64,000 nucleotides of DNA from Methylobacterium aquaticum (GTDB taxonomy: Bacteria > Pseudomonadota > Alphaproteobacteria > Rhizobiales > Beijerinckiaceae): positions 4,709,001 through 4,773,000 of the forward strand of contig NZ_CP043627.1 in NCBI RefSeq assembly GCF_016804325.1, given 5' to 3'. Positions 15,633 through 23,782 of this stretch are shown here, piece after piece. Position numbers and translations under genes: made by a program. The notes under the pieces were generated by a model. The model was given only the letters and a program-made list of their open reading frames with translations, had not been told where the DNA came from and searched no databases. Each line of letters begins with the position of its first letter. Within the stretch, counting starts at the first letter, position 1.

Positions 15633-17055
15633 TGCCTGCACCCACATGGCCGGGGACGAGGCGATGGCGGAAGGCGGCCGCACGGCGGCGGTGATGGCGG
15701 CGATCCGGGCCCGGATCGCCGCGCGGGGGCTGGCGCCGGGGGAGCGGCTGCCGTCGATCCGCGGGCTCGCCGCCGCCATGGGCGTCTCGCCCTCGACGGT
15801 GGTCGAGGCCTATGAGCGCCTCGCGGCGGATGGGGCGGTGCGCTCGCGCCCCGGTTCCGGCTTCTACGCCGCGGCGCCGGGTCCGCTGCCGGTGCTCGCC
15901 GAGACCGGCCCGCGCCTCGACCGGGCGGTGGACCCGCTCTGGGTGTCCCGGCAATCCCTCGACGGCGAGCCGGAGAGCCCGAAGCCCGGTTGCGGCTGGC
16001 TGCCGCCGGCCTGGATGCCGGTCGCGGCGCTCCGCCGCGCCGCCCGCGGCCTCGCCCGGGCCGAGGATTCCGTGCTCACCAATTACGGCGCCACGCGCGG
16101 ACCGCTCCCGTTGCGCCGGCTGCTGTCCCGGCAATGCGCCGCGGAGGGGCTGGCGGTCGGCCCGGACCAGGTCCTGCTCACCGGCTCGGGCACGCAGGCG
16201 ATCGACCTGATCTGCCGCCTGCTCGTGCGACCCGGCGACACGGTGCTGGTCGACGACCCCTGCTACTTCAACTTCCAGGCGCTGCTGCGCGCCCACCGGG
16301 CCAACGTGGTCGGCATCCCCTTCACCGAGGCGGGACCGGACCCGGAGCGTTTCGCGCAAGCCGCCGCCGCGCACCGGCCGCGGCTCTACGTCACCAATTC
16401 GGCGCTCCACAACCCGACCGGCGCCACGCTCTCGCCGGCCGTCGCCCACCGGCTCCTCAACGCGGCCGCCGCCCACGACGTCACCATCGTCGAGGACGAC
16501 ATCTTCGCGCCCTTCGAGCCCGAACCCTCGCCGCGTCTCGCCGGCCTCGACGGGCTCACGCGGGTGATCCGGATCGGCAGCTTCTCCAAGACCCTCTCGG
16601 CCTCGATCCGCTGCGGCTACGTCGTGGCGAAGCCGGACTGGATCGAGGCCTTGATCGACCTCCAGGTGGCGACGAGCTTCGGCGGGGTCAGCCCGGTCGC
16701 GGCGGAACTGGTCGCGGGCGTTCTCGGCGACGGCCAGTACCGCAAGCACCTGGATTCCGTGCGCCGCCGCCTCGACCGGGCCCGGCGCGAGGCCGCCGAG
16801 CGGCTGGCTCCCCTCGGCATCCGGCCCTGGCTGATGCCGCGGGGCGGATTCTATCTCTGGTGCAGCCTGCCGGAGGACCGCGACGCCGCATCCGTGGCCC
16901 GGGCGGCGCTCCGCGAGGGCGTGGTGCTGGCGCCGGGCGACGTGTTCAGCGTCTCGCGCACGGCCGGGTCGCGCATGCGCTTCAACGTGGCGCAGATGGC
17001 GGATGCGCGGGTGATGCCGGTGCTGGAGCGGGCGCTGGCGGTGCCGGAGATGTGA
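15628..17055 (+). CDS. MocR-type (GntR/aminotransferase) transcriptional regulator
   Basis: A 475-residue fusion. A GntR winged-helix DNA-binding domain (about 15-85, with ERLPSIRGLAAAMGVSPSTV) is followed by a fold-type I aminotransferase domain. The PLP Lys is in GSFSKTLSAS near residue 318, with HNPTG near 265 and the C-terminal RMRFNVA. MocR proteins sense PLP or amino compounds rather than catalyse transamination. This one diverges from the EamA exporter and likely controls it. The start is uncertain because a dyad operator covers ATG 15628; ATG 15646 or 15664 would still keep the whole HTH domain. Confidence 0.85.
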   Translation: MGACTHMAGDEAMAEGGRTAAVMAAIRARIAARGLAPGERLPSIRGLAAAMGVSPSTVVEAYERLAADGAVRSRPGSGFYAAAPGPLPVLAETGPRLDRAVDPLWVSRQSLDGEPESPKPGCGWLPPAWMPVAALRRAARGLARAEDSVLTNYGATRGPLPLRRLLSRQCAAEGLAVGPDQVLLTGSGTQAIDLICRLLVRPGDTVLVDDPCYFNFQALLRAHRANVVGIPFTEAGPDPERFAQAAAAHRPRLYVTNSALHNPTGATLSPAVAHRLLNAAAAHDVTIVEDDIFAPFEPEPSPRLAGLDGLTRVIRIGSFSKTLSASIRCGYVVAKPDWIEALIDLQVATSFGGVSPVAAELVAGVLGDGQYRKHLDSVRRRLDRARREAAERLAPLGIRPWLMPRGGFYLWCSLPEDRDAASVARAALREGVVLAPGDVFSVSRTAGSRMRFNVAQMADARVMPVLERALAVPEM

Positions 17056-17172
17056 GGCGGGCCGCTGGTCGTGGTGAGCGATCCGGATGATCGTGGCCGA
17101 TGCTGCCGTGAATCCGGTCGGTCGCGGATGACACGCGGGGCATCACCTCGGCACCCGGGAACTCCCGGTTTA

Positions 17173-17190
17173 TGTACGGTGATGCGTACA
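17173..17190. promoter_or_regulatory. Candidate YefM operator
   Basis: TGTACG and CGTACA form a perfect 6-bp inverted repeat separated by six bases, ending one base before the antitoxin start codon. YefM-type antitoxins bind palindromes with a TGTACA core, so this is a plausible autoregulatory site for the toxin-antitoxin operon. Confidence 0.6.
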
Positions 17191-17191
17191 G

Positions 17192-17485
17192 ATGGAGAAG
17201 GCCGTGACGCATGTGAGCCTGACTGATTTCCGACAGAGCATCGCGACCCACTTCGACCGGGTCGAACGCGACCGGGAAGAGCTGGTGGTCACCCGTCAGG
17301 GTCACGAGCCCCTGGTGCTGCTCCCCCTCGCCGAGCTGAACAGCCTGCGGGAAACCCTGCACCTCCTCGGCTCGCCTGCCAATGCGCGGCGCCTGATGCG
17401 GTCCATCGAACAGCTCGACGCTGACCAAGGGATCGAACGCTCTCTGATCGAGGACGACCGGTCCGACGAGGCGACCGAGGGATGA
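17192..17485 (+). CDS. yefM: Antitoxin, Phd/YefM family
   Basis: A 97-residue antitoxin. The N-terminal DNA-binding Phd/YefM fold is recognisable from THVSLTDFRQSIATHFDRV, a central VTRQGHEPLVLLPLAEL strand pair, and an LRETLHLLGSPANARRLM helix. The acidic C-terminus would wrap and neutralise the toxin. It represses its own operon, probably through the TGTACG/CGTACA dyad at 17173-17190. Start ATG 17192 is used; a GTG four codons later (17204) is nearly as good and gives the usual MTHVS-like N-terminus. Its stop overlaps the toxin start by four bases, which ties their translation. Confidence 0.88.
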   Translation: MEKAVTHVSLTDFRQSIATHFDRVERDREELVVTRQGHEPLVLLPLAELNSLRETLHLLGSPANARRLMRSIEQLDADQGIERSLIEDDRSDEATEG

Positions 17486-17754
17486 AACTCGCCGTCTCGG
17501 ACGATGCCTGGAACGAGTATCTGTCCTGGAAGGGCGAGAGCAGCGCAACGCTGCAACGAATCAACGACCTCATCAAGGAGATCAAACGAACTCCGTTCAC
17601 CGGGACAGGCAAACCCGAGCCCTTGAAATTCAAGCTCGAGGGTTGGTGGTCGCGCCGGATCTCGGGGGAACACAGGCTCGTCTATCGCGTGAGCGGTTCC
17701 GGCGCGGCGCAGACGCTCGAGATCGCTCAGTGCCGGTGGCACTACGACGATTGA
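17482..17754 (+). CDS. yoeB: Toxin YoeB, ribosome-dependent mRNA interferase
   Basis: A 90-residue RelE-superfamily endoribonuclease that cleaves mRNA in the ribosomal A site when freed from its antitoxin. It follows the YoeB consensus closely: YLSWK near the N-terminus, RINDLIKEIKRTPF, GKPEPLKFKLEGWWSRRI, GEHRLVYRV and CRWHY at the end. Residues equivalent to catalytic Glu (in KPEP), Arg (EHRLVY) and C-terminal His (RWHY) are all present, so it should be active. It overlaps yefM by ATGA. The pair sits 80 bases from the 3' end of a tRNA-Leu gene. Confidence 0.9.
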   Translation: MKLAVSDDAWNEYLSWKGESSATLQRINDLIKEIKRTPFTGTGKPEPLKFKLEGWWSRRISGEHRLVYRVSGSGAAQTLEIAQCRWHYDD

Positions 17755-17834
17755 TCTCGCGGAAGGGCGACGAAGGGCGGCCGGGGATGGGCCGGGCATC
17801 ACCGCGGACGGACAATGGGGCTGCCCGGGACGAG

Positions 17835-17921
17835 TGGTGCGGGCGGTCGGACTCGAACCGACATATCCGTGAGGACGGCGGATTTTGAGTCCGCTGCGTC
17901 TACCAATTCCGCCACGCCCGC
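17835..17921 (-). tRNA. tRNA-Leu (anticodon CAA)
   Basis: On the minus strand the sequence folds as a class II tRNA. The acceptor arm is GCGGGCG/CGCCCGC with discriminator A and an encoded CCA. The anticodon stem GCGGA/TCCGC encloses the loop CTCAAAA, giving anticodon CAA for UUG codons. A long variable arm and TTCGAGTCC in the T loop complete it. Length is 87 including CCA. Confidence 0.95.
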
Positions 17922-17965
17922 GCGCGGTGAAGCCCCTCTCCTGTGCCGTGGGAAGCGGGAGCGTG

Positions 17966-19156
17966 TCAATCCCGTGCGGTGCGGCCGGAGCCGGGATTGC
18001 GGTGGGAGCCGCGCGGCTCCTTGGCCTGACCGTCCTTGGCCTGACCGTCCTTGGCACTCTCCGGCGGCGCGTTGATGCCGGGCGCGATCCCCGGCGCGAT
18101 CTCCTCGGCGCTCGGACCCGCCTTCGGGTCGGGCGCCGGCAGGGTCGAGATCGCGTGCGGGCCCTTCACGGTGGTGGTGATTCCCGCCGGCGAGACGGCG
18201 GCGCCGTCCGGCCGCCGGGGGCCGAGGCGGTCGACGAAGGCGCTGAATACGTCGCGCAGGCGGTCGCCGGGCTCGGCATAGGCCCCGACCGAGACCGTGG
18301 CGGTCATGCCGGCGACGAGGGCGATGCCCGTCGGCACCGCCTCGATGCGGATGCGCACCGGCACCCGCTGGGCGAGGCGGACCCAGGTATAGACCGGATC
18401 GACGCTGGGCAGCCCCTGCGTGCTCGCCGCGGCGTTCGGGGTGCTGATGCCGCGGGTGATGCTGTCGACCCGGCCGCGGATCGGCGCGGCGTAGCCCATC
18501 AGGGCGGCGGTCGCCGGGTCGCCGACCCGGATGTGGTCCATCTTGGTCTCCTCGAAATAGCCGTCGATCCAGTACGAATCGGCGTCGATGACCGAGATGT
18601 TGGACGTGCCCGCGGCGGCGTAGTCGCCGACCCGCAGGAGCAGGTTGGTGACGTAGCCGTTGACCGGGCTCTTCACCTCCGTGCGCTTCAGGTTGATCTC
18701 GGCCTGCGCGACCTGGGCCTGCGCCGTGGCGAAGGCGGCCTCCGCCTGCTTGGCGACCCCGGCATATTGCTGCTTCTCCTCGATCGAGGTCGAGACCGTG
18801 GTCAGCGCCTCGCGCCGCGCGGCCTGGGCGCGCTTGACCTGGAGGTCGGCGGCGCGGTTCTCGAGATCGGCCTTGGCCGAATCGAGCGCGACTCGGAAGT
18901 CGAAGGGATCGATCACGTAGAGCACGTCGCCCTTGCGGACGAGCTGGTTGTCGACCACCCGCAATTCGGTGATCTGGCCCGAGACCTGGGGGGCGATGCG
19001 TGCCACCTGCACCCGCACCCGCCCGTCCCGGGTCCAGGGCGCGGTGACGTAGTATTGCCAGACGATCAGGGCGGCGAGGGCGGCGAGCACCAGCACCACG
19101 AGGGTCGCCAGGATCCGTAAAACCCGCCGTCCCCGGGTCGTCCGCTTCACCGCCAC
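17966..19156 (-). CDS. HlyD-family periplasmic adaptor of an efflux system
   Basis: A membrane-fusion protein of about 396 residues linking an inner-membrane pump to the outer membrane. A single transmembrane helix (about residues 15-33) follows KRTTRGRRV; then come the lipoyl half-motif GRVRVQVARIAPQVSG, a coiled coil (AKADLENRAADLQVKRAQAA) and the second half-motif EVKSPVNGYV. The C-terminus carries a Pro-rich tail with two KDGQA repeats. The start is ambiguous: GTG 19156 has GAGGAG six bases upstream. With the DUF1656 and FUSC genes upstream it makes an AaeX-AaeA-AaeB-like operon for aromatic carboxylic acid efflux. Confidence 0.85.
   Translation of the reverse strand: MAVKRTTRGRRVLRILATLVVLVLAALAALIVWQYYVTAPWTRDGRVRVQVARIAPQVSGQITELRVVDNQLVRKGDVLYVIDPFDFRVALDSAKADLENRAADLQVKRAQAARREALTTVSTSIEEKQQYAGVAKQAEAAFATAQAQVAQAEINLKRTEVKSPVNGYVTNLLLRVGDYAAAGTSNISVIDADSYWIDGYFEETKMDHIRVGDPATAALMGYAAPIRGRVDSITRGISTPNAAASTQGLPSVDPVYTWVRLAQRVPVRIRIEAVPTGIALVAGMTATVSVGAYAEPGDRLRDVFSAFVDRLGPRRPDGAAVSPAGITTTVKGPHAISTLPAPDPKAGPSAEEIAPGIAPGINAPPESAKDGQAKDGQAKEPRGSHRNPGSGRTARD
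18019..18054. repeat. Short tandem repeat, 15-bp unit
   Basis: Two full copies and a partial third of CCTTGGCCTGACCGT lie in the 3' end of the adaptor gene, encoding the pentapeptide KDGQA twice. Fifteen-base units keep the reading frame, so copy-number slippage would only lengthen or shorten the disordered C-terminal tail. Confidence 0.8.
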
Positions 19157-19273
19157 CACACTCTCCTCGTTTGATACCCGACCGATTGCTTCGCGATGCG
19201 GATGTCGGATTCGTTCAGGCGCCGCGCGGGCCGGTGTGATACGAATTCCGGACAAGTCCCGGCGGAAGTCGCG

Positions 19274-19468
19274 TCACACCAGCACGATCAGCAGCGCCAG
19301 GATGCACATGTAGATCCCCGCCTCGGCCAGCGGCGGGTTCGCGAAGACGCGCTCGAACCGCAACAGGCGCAGGAGCGGCCGCAAGGCCAGCAGGATCGCC
19401 AGCGCGAGGGCCGCGTAGACGACGAAGGGGGAGACCAGCACCCCGCCGATCGTCAGTTCGTGAAACAT
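19274..19468 (-). CDS. DUF1656 membrane protein (AaeX-like)
   Basis: A 64-residue inner-membrane protein with two hydrophobic helices (about 12-32 and 48-64) and the family start MFHELTIGGVLVSPFVVY. DUF1656 proteins are nearly always encoded between a FUSC permease and an HlyD adaptor, as here and in aaeXAB. It starts three bases after the permease stop codon and is surely co-translated. Its job in the pump is not established. Confidence 0.88.
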   Translation of the reverse strand: MFHELTIGGVLVSPFVVYAALALAILLALRPLLRLLRFERVFANPPLAEAGIYMCILALLIVLV

Positions 19469-19471
19469 CGC

Positions 19472-21490
19472 CTAGCGGGTCCCCCACAGGTCGAGGCGCC
19501 GCAGCACCCGGCCCTGTCCTTCGACGACATAGGACGCGCTGGCGAGGTCGGCCACGACCCGTGTCGCGATGCGGCGCGATTCGGCCGGCGTGTCCCGGGC
19601 CGCGGCGAGGAGGGCGGCGCCCGCCTCCCGCAACGGCCCGGCTTCGGCCCGCCGCAGGGCGCTCCTCGCCTGGCGCACCGCGTCGTCATAGGCTGCGGTT
19701 CCGGCGAGCCGGTTGAGGCCGGCCTGCGCGCCGGCAGCGGCGGTGTCCAGGGCGGCGAGCGCGAAGGCGTGGCGTAGCGAGGCGCGGCGCACCGCGCCCG
19801 CGGTGCCGGCCCAGCCGGCGAACTGCACCACCCGGTCGGCGTCGAGGTTGACCCGCTCGTCGGCCTCCTGCGGCTCGCCCGACAGGGCCTCGATCACGTC
19901 GGCCCGGGCCGCCCGGAGCGACCAGCGCCGGCGCTGGGCGTCGGTGGTCGGCAGGACGATCCGGATCACCAGGAACAGGATCAGCCCGGCGACGCAGAAC
20001 AGCACGCTCGCGTTGATGTAGGATTCCGGGTTGTAGGGCTGGGGATTGGCCGGCGACAGGACGACGGGGAAGAACACCAGCAGGATGAAGCCGAGGCTCG
20101 CGGTCGCCGGCCGCAGGCTGAGCAGGCAGGCGGTGACGATCACCGGCGCCATCGCGATGGCGAGCAGCGGGAAGCCCTGTCCGCCGTCGAGAAGGATGAA
20201 CTCGACCACGCCGGCGCAGACCGCCGCGAGCGGCATGCCCCACAGCGCGCCGGTGGCGAACCCGATCGGGTTCGGGTTGATCGAGGCGAGAGCCGCGAAG
20301 GCGGAGACCTGGAGCAGGGCCGCGGAGGTGGCCGGCCAGCCGCTCAGCACGAACAAAGCGGCGCCGATCGCCACCGTGATGACCACCCGGGCGGCGTTGC
20401 GCAGGGCATCCGGAAAGTCGCGATGCACCGGCAGGCGCATGTCGCGCACCGGGTCGCGGCCGGTCTCCAAAGCCGCGATCCCGTCCTCGGCGAGGAGGTC
20501 CTGGCGTAGGATGTCGATGGCGCGCCGGTGCAGCAGCACGGCATCCGGATCGGCCGTGCCGCTCGCGGCGAGCGCATCGAGCCGGGCCACCAGATCGGGC
20601 AGGGCGTCGCGGTCGCCGTCGAGGCCGGCGACGACACGCCCTCTCAGGTCGTCCGGATCGCCGGAGCGCGCGACCGCCAGGGCGAAGGAGCGGGCCGCCG
20701 CCACCGAGGCGAACAGGGCCGCCACGGCGCTCCTCGCCCCCGCTGCCCGGTTCGCGCCGTCGTGGAACTCGGTCGCGACCACCCCGATCGCGTCGCGGGG
20801 GGCGGCCGCCAGGCGCATCGCGTCGGCGGCGTCCTCCGGGCCCGGGTCGCCGTCCCGGACCGCCCGGCGGACGAAGGCGCGCACCGCCTCGCGGGCCTTC
20901 CCCATGCCGGCCCTGAGATCGGGGAAGACGGAGGGCGCACCGAGCGCATCATTGATGAAGGTGATCGACACGATACCGAGCATGATCGCGGCGACGCGGC
21001 CGATGCCCGATTCGAACACCGATTGCGGTGCATCGATGTTGTTGATGGCGATGATCGCCACCGTGTAGCCCGACAGCATGGCGCCGTAGGCCTTGGTGCC
21101 CTGGAGGTAGTTGGCGACGAAGACGCACAGCCCCATCCAGGTCGCGAAGGCGACCAGCATCTCGACCCGGTCCTGCCCGAACAGGGCCGTGAACAGGATC
21201 GCCACCGCGAAGCCGACGAGCGTGCCGAGGAAGCGGTAGGCCGCCTTCGACAGGGCCTGGCCGCGCCTCGGCTGGGCGAGGATCGCCACCGTGACGGCGG
21301 CCGAGGACGCGCTCTCGAGCTGCAGCCAGAACCCGGCATAGAGCGCCAGCATCATGGCGAGCCAGATCCGCAGGGCGTAGGCCCAGGACGCGAGGGGCGG
21401 CGGCTCGATCCGGTCGAGGAGCGCGTCGATCCAGGCGCGCTTGCCCGTCGCCTCGGCCGTGCTCGCCGCTGCCGCGGTCACCTCGGCCAT
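19472..21490 (-). CDS. FUSC-family (AaeB-like) aromatic acid efflux permease
   Basis: A 672-residue inner-membrane protein from ATG 21490. Two blocks of about five to six helices (approximately residues 36-180 and 345-500) flank a cytosolic helical domain, the duplicated FUSC layout. Characteristic pieces are WAYALRIWLAMMLALY, AVTVAILAQPRRGQALSKAAYR in the first block and SALLQVSAFAALAS-like sequence in the second. Relatives export p-hydroxybenzoate and similar weak acids. It is first in a three-gene operon and diverges from a zinc alcohol dehydrogenase gene, sharing a 130-bp promoter region. Confidence 0.87.
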   Translation of the reverse strand: MAEVTAAAASTAEATGKRAWIDALLDRIEPPPLASWAYALRIWLAMMLALYAGFWLQLESASSAAVTVAILAQPRRGQALSKAAYRFLGTLVGFAVAILFTALFGQDRVEMLVAFATWMGLCVFVANYLQGTKAYGAMLSGYTVAIIAINNIDAPQSVFESGIGRVAAIMLGIVSITFINDALGAPSVFPDLRAGMGKAREAVRAFVRRAVRDGDPGPEDAADAMRLAAAPRDAIGVVATEFHDGANRAAGARSAVAALFASVAAARSFALAVARSGDPDDLRGRVVAGLDGDRDALPDLVARLDALAASGTADPDAVLLHRRAIDILRQDLLAEDGIAALETGRDPVRDMRLPVHRDFPDALRNAARVVITVAIGAALFVLSGWPATSAALLQVSAFAALASINPNPIGFATGALWGMPLAAVCAGVVEFILLDGGQGFPLLAIAMAPVIVTACLLSLRPATASLGFILLVFFPVVLSPANPQPYNPESYINASVLFCVAGLILFLVIRIVLPTTDAQRRRWSLRAARADVIEALSGEPQEADERVNLDADRVVQFAGWAGTAGAVRRASLRHAFALAALDTAAAGAQAGLNRLAGTAAYDDAVRQARSALRRAEAGPLREAGAALLAAARDTPAESRRIATRVVADLASASYVVEGQGRVLRRLDLWGTR

Positions 21491-21622
21491 CCCGCGCCCC
21501 GCCGATCGATCGCGCCCGATTGGGATGCACAATCCGAATTCGATGATAGGCTGCGGGCGGCCGGGCAGCGATCCGGCTCGTGGCCCCGCGCCGCGCCAGA
21601 ACAACCGGAAGAGGAAGCGCCG

Positions 21623-22780
21623 ATGAGCAAGCCTGAGATCCGCGTGGCCACGTTCGCGGGCCCGGGGGCGGAACCCGTCATCCAATCGGTGCCCTGGCCG
21701 AAGGTTCCGCGCAAGGCCGCGCTGATCAAGGTCGGCGCCTGCGGCGTCTGCGGCACCGACCAGCACATCCTCAAGGGCCACTGGCCCAAGCCCCTGCCGT
21801 GGCCGTTCACGCTCGGCCACGAGATCGGCGGCGTCATCGTCGAGAAGGGCGACGCGTTCACCGCCGACTTCATGGAGAAGCCGCTCCAGGTCGGCTCGAA
21901 GGTGATGATCCCGCCGCTGATGCCGTGCGGGCACTGCTATTACTGCGTCCACTACCCCGAACAGGCCAATAAGTGCCTGACCCCGGTCTATTACGGGCGC
22001 TATCTCGGCTTCGACAAGGCGCCGCACCTGTGGGGCGGCTGGGCCGAATACGTCTATGTCGATCTCGAGATGCTGCCGGGCACCAAGGTCTACAAGTTGC
22101 CCGACGACATGTCCCTGCGCCTCGGCGCGCTCTCCGAACCCCTGACCTCCTGCATCCGCGCCTTCAACCGGGCGACCCGGGCCGGCGGCTTCAAGTGGGG
22201 CGACACGGTGGTGATCCAGGGCTCCGGCCCGATCGGCATCCTGGCGGTGGCCGCCGCCCAGGAGATGGGGGCGGGGCGGGTGATCTGCGTCGGCGCGCCG
22301 GAGGAGCCGCGGCTCGCGCTCGCCCGCAAGTTCGGCGCCGAGGCTACGATCGACATCACCGAGGTCACGACGCCGGAGGCCCGCATCGCGGCGGTGCGCG
22401 AGATCGTCGGCGGCTTCGGTGCCGACCTGGTGATGGATTGCTCGGGCCACCCGAGCGCAGGACCCGAAGGCATCGAGTTCCTGCGCGACGGCGGCACCTA
22501 CGTCGAGATGGGCCAGTTCACCGATGCGGGGAAGATCGAGACCTCCTGGCACCGGATCTGCTCCAAGGACCTGAACGTCCTGGGTTCCTGGGCCTTCACC
22601 GGCAACGACCTGCCGCTGGGCGTCGACATGCTCTACCGCGCCCGGGACAAGTATCCGTGGCTCGAGATGCAGACGGTCTATCCGTTCACCCAGGAGGGCG
22701 TGTCGCAGGCGGTGAAGGACGCGATGGCGATGAAGACGGTGAAGTCGACCATCGTGCCGTTCCCGGAGCTCGTCGCCTGA
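21623..22780 (+). CDS. Zinc-dependent medium-chain alcohol dehydrogenase
   Basis: A 385-residue MDR-family oxidoreductase starting at ATG 21623 after GAGGAAGCG. Catalytic zinc ligands lie in GACGVCGTDQH (Cys about 38) and LGHEIGG (His about 72). Four clustered cysteines in MPCGHCYYC and the following QANKC form the structural zinc lobe. The nucleotide-binding Rossmann motif is IQGSGPIGILA near 198. The protein resembles threonine dehydrogenase/sorbitol-dehydrogenase-like enzymes, substrate unknown. Divergence from the aromatic-acid efflux operon suggests a shared inducer, perhaps an aromatic alcohol or aldehyde; that is inference. Confidence 0.88.
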   Translation: MSKPEIRVATFAGPGAEPVIQSVPWPKVPRKAALIKVGACGVCGTDQHILKGHWPKPLPWPFTLGHEIGGVIVEKGDAFTADFMEKPLQVGSKVMIPPLMPCGHCYYCVHYPEQANKCLTPVYYGRYLGFDKAPHLWGGWAEYVYVDLEMLPGTKVYKLPDDMSLRLGALSEPLTSCIRAFNRATRAGGFKWGDTVVIQGSGPIGILAVAAAQEMGAGRVICVGAPEEPRLALARKFGAEATIDITEVTTPEARIAAVREIVGGFGADLVMDCSGHPSAGPEGIEFLRDGGTYVEMGQFTDAGKIETSWHRICSKDLNVLGSWAFTGNDLPLGVDMLYRARDKYPWLEMQTVYPFTQEGVSQAVKDAMAMKTVKSTIVPFPELVA

Positions 22781-22852
22781 CCGGATGGCGTGGGGGGCGC
22801 GAAAGCGCTAGGTCGGGGGTTCGCCGATTCTCCCGATCCGGAGCCCACGCCG

Positions 22853-23265
22853 TTGCGCCTCGTTCGTCTCGCCGCCCTGTTCCTCGCCTGCGCGCCGGCG
22901 CTCGCCCACGCACAGGCGGGTCCCCAGCCCACCGGGACCTGGCTCACCGCCGGGGGGACGCGCAGATCCGCATCAGCCGCTGCGGCGCCGGTTATTGCGG
23001 CACCGTCGCCAAGGTGCTGACGGGCGAGTCGAAGGACGTGAACAACCCCGACGCCTCGTTGCGCGGCCGCAGCGTCGTCGGCGTGGCGCTCACCCGCGAC
23101 ATGCGCCCCGCCGGCGAGGGCTGGGAAGGCTCGCTCTACAATTTTCGCGATGGCAAGACCTATTCGGGCAAGCTCGCCATGAAGGGCCCGAACGTGCTCG
23201 AACTGTCGGGCTGCGTGCTGGGCGGGCTGATCTGCAAGAAGCAGCTCTGGACGCGGGTGGAGTGA
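22853..23265 (+). CDS. DUF2147 secreted protein, frameshifted
   Basis: A small exported protein of about 137 residues when repaired. A signal peptide (RLVRLAALFLACAPALAHA) and the domain start PTGTWLTA are in one frame from a TTG at 22853. The remainder (DAQIRISRCGAGYCGTV, MRPAGEGWEGSLYNFRDGKT, LSGCVLGGLICKKQLWTRV) is one frame off. The G run at 22952-22957 has six bases; a seventh restores a normal DUF2147 sequence, including its paired cysteines. DUF2147 proteins are periplasmic and of unknown role. It follows the alcohol dehydrogenase by about 70 bases and may be co-transcribed. Confidence 0.7.
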
Positions 23266-23280
23266 GGGTGCGCGCTGAAG

Positions 23281-23304
23281 CCCTTCCCCCCTGCGGGGGA
23301 GGGG
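23281..23304. terminator. GC-rich hairpin between convergent genes
   Basis: CCCTTCCCCC pairs with GGGGGAGGGG around CTGC. It lies between the convergent DUF2147 and DUF4345 genes. The sequence resembles the CCCCTCTCC/GGAGAGGGG palindromes found elsewhere in this window (for example 48632-48826), so it may be a short member of that repeat type acting as a terminator. Confidence 0.55.
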
Positions 23305-23317
23305 TGAGGCGCGACCT

Positions 23318-23725
23318 TTACAGCACCTCCACTCCCGCCCGGCTCGCCACCCGCATCTGCCACAGGCACAGCAGCGGCGTGACCACCAGTTCCATGCCGA
23401 GTGCTGCCAGCATGACGAGCGAGGGCACCCCGGTGAGCCAGAGTCCGAGGAGCCGGGCAAGGCCGCCCAGGACCACCACCATCGTCAGGAAGCGGAACAG
23501 CGAGGTCTTGGTCGCGATGCCCGGAATCGTCGACCAGAACAGCAGGCCGATCCCGAGCAGCAGGCCCGACAGGTAGCGGAAATGGCTGTCGGTCGAGACG
23601 TCGAAGGCGCCGCCGCCGAGGCCGGCCTGGCCGAACAGCACGCCCCAGAGCCCGCCCAGGACCGGCACGAGCCCCGCCAGGGCCACCACGCGCTGCAACG
23701 CCCGCCGCTCCGTCTCGTAGGTCAT
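23318..23725 (-). CDS. DUF4345 membrane protein
   Basis: A 135-residue inner-membrane protein with four hydrophobic segments (approximately 12-34, 48-68, 74-95 and 99-122). The family core is clear: HFRYLSGLLLGIGLLFWSTI, then a TSLFRFLTMVVVLGGLARL segment. DUF4345 proteins have no established function. It lies upstream of nothing on its strand and faces the DUF2147 gene. The MaoC-like gene is transcribed in the same direction 57 bases upstream, so the two may form an operon. Confidence 0.8.
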   Translation of the reverse strand: MTYETERRALQRVVALAGLVPVLGGLWGVLFGQAGLGGGAFDVSTDSHFRYLSGLLLGIGLLFWSTIPGIATKTSLFRFLTMVVVLGGLARLLGLWLTGVPSLVMLAALGMELVVTPLLCLWQMRVASRAGVEVL

Positions 23726-23782
23726 GCTCGCTCGCCGGTCAGCCCTGGGTCCTTCCCCACAATCCGCCGGGCGGCGCCCGGT

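Noticed and set aside
17755..17921. tRNA-Leu next to a toxin-antitoxin pair as an island attachment site
   Set aside because: No integrase and no repeated tRNA 3' end are visible nearby; the flanking genes look like core genome.
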